Part shown: piece by piece, positions 59,477 through 64,000 of the stretch
Position numbering within the stretch: the stretch's first letter is position 1
Layout of the letters: every line of letters begins with the position of its first letter
NCBI GenBank assembly: GCA_027924585.1
Contig: BSBM01000232.1
Coordinates: 24,401,501-24,465,500 of the forward strand
From: Larix kaempferi
Taxonomy: Eukaryota > Streptophyta > Pinopsida > Pinales > Pinaceae
Length of the DNA: 64,000 nt
Direction of reading: 5' to 3'
The notes under the pieces: model-generated
What the model was told of the DNA's origin: nothing
The model's input: the letters and a program-made list of their open reading frames with translations, nothing else
Databases searched by the model: none
Translations under genes and position numbers: made by a program

Positions 59477-60260
59477 ATGACGAACAGCACCAAGCTTGAT
59501 GAGAAGCTTGAAGGGGCTGATAACTTTCGAGCATGGAAGTATAGGGTGCTTCTCATTCTAGAAGAGAATGATTTGGAAAAATATATTGAAGAAAAGGTTG
59601 ATGAGCCAGAGGGAGATGAAGCTAAGGCAAGCCACAAGAAGAACATGATTAGGGCAAAGAGAATCATTGCAGATTCTATCAAGAATCACTTGATCCCTCA
59701 TGTCTCATCATTGAAAACTCCAAAGCAGATGTTTGATGCAATTTCCCGATTGTTTGAAGGCAAGAATATCAACCGGAATATGACATTGAGGACACAGCTC
59801 AAGAATGTGAAAATGTAGAATTCAGAAACCATTCAATCCTATTTCACAAGGGCATCTCAAATCAAAGAACAACTTGAAGCCATTGGAGAAATAGTTGATG
59901 AAGCTGAGATAGTGATGACTACATTAAATGGTCTCCCAAGGTCTTGGGAATCATTTATTCAAGGGATCTGTTCCAGAAGGAAGCCAACAAAGTTCAGTAG
60001 ACTATGGGAAGAATGCACACAAGAAGAAGCGAGATTGGTAGTACGAGAAGAAAAGTTGGGTGATGATGAAGATCAAGCACTAGCAGCACATGCAAGAAAA
60101 GGGAAAAGCAAGAAGGAATCCCATTCCCGCAAAAAGTTTCAGAAGAAACAAAAGACACAAAAAGATTACTCAAATTACAAATGTTACAGCAGCTAGAAGA
60201 TGGGACACATTGCAAGAAACTGTCCTCAAAGATCAAATCAGAAAAGGAAAGAATAAAAGA
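59477..60260 (+). pseudogene. Copia gag
   Basis: The first ATG after the leader is at 59477. The UBN2-type gag core follows: KLEGADNFRAWKYRVLLILE, PKQMFDAISRLFEG, TLRTQLKNVKM, then after a TAG at 59816-59818 YFTRASQIKEQLEAIG and MTTLNGLPRSWESFIQGI. The nucleic-acid-binding knuckle should read C-x2-C-x4-H-x4-C; here it is CYSS followed by a TAG (60194-60196) and then KMGHIARNC, so the second Cys is lost too. It is dead as a coding unit but recently so. Confidence 0.9.
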
Positions 60261-62526
60261 CATCATGCTCATGCCACAGAAGATGATGAACCTGTTCAGA
60301 AGAAAGCAAGAGAAGATGATTCAAGTGAAGAATATGTGTTAATATCAGCTCTTACAGGGACAGTCACTCATGGAAGTAACACATGGCTTGTTTTAGTGGT
60401 GCTTCTAAGCACATGACCGGTTACAAGAATTCTCTCACAAATTTGGTTCAAAAGGATTCACCTCATAAGGTGAAGCTCTGTGATGATTATCAATATCCCA
60501 TAAAAGGGGTAGGAGAAGCCTACTACAAGTTGCATTCTAGAAAGCCTATGAAGATGAAAGATGTATTCTATGTACCTGGTTTGAAGAAGAATCTTCTCTC
60601 CATCTTAGCATTACGTGGATATCGAGTTGCTTTCGTTGATGGCCAAGTTCTCATGTGGCCAAACTGAAAGACTATTGACGATGCTATCGTGATTGGTGTT
60701 CAAAAGGGAGGCTTGTACAAGCTAGAGGGGCAATCAGACTAAGCATTGGCACATAGCACTGTGAATCCGAGCGAGCTATGGCATAGAAGACTTGCTCACA
60801 TACATTACAAAGCATTGTCGATCATAAGCAAGATGGTTACATGTCTACCAGAGATTCAGGTGAATCATGAGGTATATGCAAGGGATGTGCACAAGGCAAG
60901 AACATGAAGAGTCTGTTTCCAAGCAGTGACAGTAAAGCGAAAGGAATCTTGGACATAGTACATTTGGACGTGTGTGGACCAATGTCATCAACATCACTTA
61001 GTGGGTACGTATATTATGTTTCATTTATTGATGATCACTCACGTAAAACTTGGATCTATTTCTTGAAAGCAAAAAGTGAAGTGTTCAACCAGTTCAAGGA
61101 ATTCAAGGCCCTTGTAGAGAATCTCTCTGAAAAGAAGATAAAGACATTAAGGTCAAATAACGGAGGAGAGTTCACATCAAATGCATTCAAGACATTTTGC
61201 ATAGAAGTTGGGATTAAGAGGGAGATGTGCACTCCCTACAATCCTCAGCAGAATGGCGTGGCAGAAAGAAAGAATCGGACGATAATGGAAGCAGTGAAGG
61301 CTATGATTCATGATCAAGATTTACCATTGCACCTATGGGCAAAGGCAACCAGAACCGCTGTATATGTGCAGAATAAAACTCCTAACCATGTACTTGGGAA
61401 CAAGATGCTAGAAGAGATGTTTACAGGAGAGAAGCCAAAGGTCAACCACCTGAGGATATTTGGTTGTCATGTATATGTACATGTTCCCAAGTATAAGAGA
61501 ATGAAGTTGGATCCTTCAGGAAAGAAGAGTATATTTGTTGGATACAGTGAGTCATCAAAGGCATACAGAGTCTACATTCCTAGTTACAGGCAGATTGAGA
61601 CTGGCAGAGATGTCACCTTCGATGAGGATGTAGCTTTTTGCAGATCGAGGCAGACTCATAGAAATGAGGTCCATGATGAGGACCCTGAAGCTCCTAGAGT
61701 CACAAATACTGGTGCAGAAGATGATGTTGTACCAGAAGAGCATGTTGCGGAGGATCATGATATGGCAGAACCGCAGAGACCTGTAGATCCACCCCGAGAA
61801 ATGATTACACATAAGAGAAGACCAGCTTGGGCTCGGGAGATTATTCAGGATGCAGAGAAATATGGTGCTCCAGACGAGTCTTTTAGAGAGAGCAAGAGAC
61901 CTCGACCATATTCCAGTTATGTGGCATTATTATGTGGCATTATTATGTGACATCATTGATGCAGAGCCTTCCAGTTATGAAGAAGCAACTGATAAGAAAG
62001 TATGGAAGGATGGCATGATCGAGGAATACTCGTCCATTATGAAGAATGATGTTTGGGATGTGGTTCCGAGACCGAATGGGAAGTCAGTGGTGACTTCCAA
62101 ATGGATCTACAAGACAAAGCATGGAGCAGATGGCAGTATCCAAAAGTACAAGGCAAGTTTCGTGGCTCGTGGTTTCTCCCAGAAAGAAGGAATAGATTAT
62201 GAGGAGACATTTGCTCCTATGGCGAGATACACCTCAATTAGAGCTATACTTACAATAGCTACAGTGATGAAATGGAAGCTACATCAGATGAACGTAAAGA
62301 CAGCTTTTATGAATGGTGTAGTGGAAGAGGAAGTGTACGTGGAATAGCCACAAGGATTCGAGACACATGACAGAAAAACACGTGTGCAGATTGAAGAAGG
62401 CTTTATATGGACTAAAGCAGGCACCCAGGATGTGGTATGGCAGAATTGACAGTTTTTTATGAGCTTGGGATTTACTAAGAGTAAAGCAGATTCCAACCTT
62501 TACTACAAGGGTGTGAATGGTGGACC
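60260..62526 (+). pseudogene. Copia pol: protease, integrase, reverse transcriptase start
   Basis: Protease: a base lost near 60392 turns the usual DSGA into FSGASKHMTGYKNS, removing the catalytic Asp. Pre-integrase: ELWHRRLAHIHYKAL and KGCAQGKN, with a stop near 60741 and a frameshift near 60870. Integrase (60904 on): VHLDVCGPM, LRSNNGGEFTS and QQNGVAERKNRT; the second catalytic Asp is Asn. The core ends in RIFGCHVYVHVPKYKRMKL. A 13-bp tandem duplication (GTGGCATTATTAT) at about 61919-61945 shifts the frame before reverse transcriptase. Reverse transcriptase: KWIYKTKHGADGSIQKYKA, GIDYEETFAP, LHQMNVKTAFMNG (the catalytic Asp is Asn), then a stop at 62345-62347, further frame breaks and LGFTKSKADSNLYYK, cut by the LTR at 62527. 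Confidence 0.92.
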
Positions 62527-63375
62527 TGTTGCCGTCGGATACACACTTGGGGTTAGCATGGCAGAAATCTTCAAGCCACTAAGTGTGTCCTTGGGGGCAA
62601 GTCACGAGTCAGGGCTGTCACCTGATCCTAACTCCTCCGTTCAGGCTAACTCCTAACGAAGCCAAGGGGAGTAGTCCATATAAAAGAGTTTCTAAGGCTA
62701 ATTAAGCTAATTAGTTCTAGTGGATGAGTAAGTTTTTTAGGAGTTTTATAAAAATGAAATTGATACAAGAGATTTGCAATGTATAAAATTAAAGCATAAC
62801 AGCATAAAGATTAAAAGTGTTGACCAACCATTCAACACATGATAGAAATTAAACACAGATTATAATGATAAAGCAAAAGACCAGTGTTGATAATGGAGTC
62901 AAATAAAGTGGTGTTGTAATGCTTGAAATAAAATGTTGTGTGAATGCTCTTGGTCAATTTTAAATTATTGTGAAGATGAGTGGATTATTAGGGGGAAGGC
63001 GGATTCCCAATATACTATGAGGTACTGGAAATATGTCGGGATTATGACAAAGGTGGCTCCTCACTCAGAAATGTGGGTTGGATTGGAGTCTCTGGGAGGT
63101 GTTCAACACTACACCAAACGAGGGTGTAGTCTAACGGTATCCCGACGTCACTACCCAGTGGTTCCCGCTTCCTTTGAAGAATTTCCCCACACAATGTCAA
63201 GAAACGATTATGCCAGATTTTTGTAAAGTATTGGGGAAGTTGTTTTTATTAAGGTGAGTTATTTATTACATGTGGAAAGTTAAAAAGTGCAAACTTCCAC
63301 TTTTGGTTATCCCAAAGATCAGGGCGAACCTGCGATGGGAGAGAGCATACACAGAAGGGAGGATTGTTTATTCCC

Positions 63376-63948
63376 CAGTTGCACAGGGACCCATCCCCCC
63401 CAAAATTTCACCCGTTCCCTGCATTTCCGCGTTCCGGGGACTTTGGAACTCCTCGGAAACGTCCCCAAATCGTTGGGGACTCCATCAGGGACTTGGGGAC
63501 TCCATCAGGGACTTGGGGACTTTTTGGACGTCCCTTAAACGTACCCAGCCAAATCGGAGACTTTTTAGGGACGTCCCCTAAGTCCCTCGACCAATAGGGG
63601 ACTCCTAGCCATCCCTTAATCTACACATGAAAAAAAACAAAAATTTAAAAATTAAAAACCTGAAAGTAAATTCTAACCTAACGTGCCCCTATTCCCTAAC
63701 CCGCGACCCCCTTCGCTATCTATCCACTCTACCATACTCCGGTGGCTCACTTTAAACATGTTTTGATTTCTATGATTTATCTCAATTAAAGGCTGCAAAC
63801 ATGTTTTGATGTTTTCTAATAAAGTTTACAAGGAAGCTATTTTAATATTTTGCTAGAAACATGTTTTGATTTTTATGATTTCTCTCAATCAAAGGGTGTT
63901 CTGATTTTTATGTCAATGTGTTTACTTTTCAATTCGATATATATATAT

Positions 63949-63984
<36 letters not shown>

Positions 63985-64000
63985 TTGTCGTCCCCTAAAA
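63376..64000. mobile_element. Left part of a hAT element with GGGGAC repeats
   Basis: CAGTTGCACAGGGACCC looks like a hAT terminus, preceded by TTATTCCC as a possible 8-bp duplication. The next 230 bp contain many GGGAC/GTCCC copies, including two 24-bp direct repeats starting GGGGACTCCATC. Further right, an AAACATGTTTTGAT block occurs three times (63757, 63799, 63858). The other end lies outside the window. Confidence 0.55.
63937..63984. repeat. Compound microsatellite (AT)n(AGAT)n(AG)n
   Basis: Alternating AT, then AGATAGAT, then about 13 AG units. Confidence 0.95.

Larger units (their letters stand above)
58419..62526 (+). mobile_element. Near-complete Copia element, cut in reverse transcriptase
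   Basis: It has a 5' LTR, primer site, gag, protease, integrase and the first half of reverse transcriptase in order. At 62527 a long LTR begins, so the rest of pol and the 3' LTR lie beyond the window or are lost. It is the best reference in this window for the Copia family also seen at 13-16 kb, 39.7 kb and 51-57 kb. Confidence 0.92.
62527..64000 (-). repeat. Third long-LTR copy, running off the window
   Basis: It begins TGTTGCCGTCGGATAC inside Copia reverse transcriptase and carries CCTTGGGGGCAAG, GCTGTCACCTG and GCCAAGGGGAGTAG like the copy at 32641. The text to about 63370 parallels 32830-33500. The 5 bp before it, GGACC, should reappear after its other end. A hAT element enters at 63376. 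Confidence 0.8.

Overview
This is a plant nuclear window, most likely from a conifer or other gymnosperm. That call is an inference from three things seen here: almost every base is retrotransposon or hAT transposon, host exons are tiny islands separated by at least one intron of about 23 kb, and long LTRs of 2 to 5 kb are stacked inside one another. No bacterial, organellar, rRNA, tRNA or CRISPR feature was seen.

Host gene. One real gene can be followed on the minus strand. Four exons with matching phases and GT/AG borders (42053-41936, 41769-41705, 41554-41441 and 18233-18159) encode 124 consecutive residues of a plant GTP-binding protein of the NOG1/Obg type, resembling the plastid protein PDE318. 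The intron between the third and fourth exons is 23,207 bp and holds a Gypsy element, a giant solo LTR, a Copia solo LTR, a hAT MITE and a 3.5 kb hAT element that carries a piece of the replication gene MCM5. The first exons (to the right) and the GTPase-domain exons (to the left) were not found.

Layout. 0.3-0.6 kb: LTR and MITE scraps. 0.8-6.5 kb: a complete non-autonomous LTR element (5 bp target duplication, tRNA-Asp type primer site, one sense ORF of unknown function). 6.8-10.5 kb: broken hAT transposase gene, split by a second hAT element at 7849-9159. 10.9-13.0 kb: long-LTR sequence. 13.0-16.3 kb: 3' half of a Copia element with a 68-bp minisatellite. 16.3-20.1 kb: intron and exon. 20.4-23.9 kb: hAT element with the MCM5 fragment. 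24-31.5 kb: unassigned, repeat-like. 31.5-39.7 kb: Gypsy element split by a 4.7 kb solo LTR and a MITE. 39.7-40.3 kb: Copia solo LTR. 41.4-42.1 kb: three exons. 42.6-48.6 kb: second long solo LTR, split by a miniature Copia element. 51.3-57.1 kb: defective Copia with a 56-bp minisatellite. 57.1-58.2 kb: LINE ORF1. 58.4-62.5 kb: near-complete but inactive Copia. 62.5-64 kb: another long LTR, itself entered by a hAT element that runs off the window.

The genes do not form a pathway. The biology is that of a normal gene stretched by nested mobile elements. Insertion order can be read from target-site duplications, which I located by eye for eight elements. Coordinates of LTR and TIR ends with a quoted duplication should be exact or nearly so; other repeat limits are approximate.
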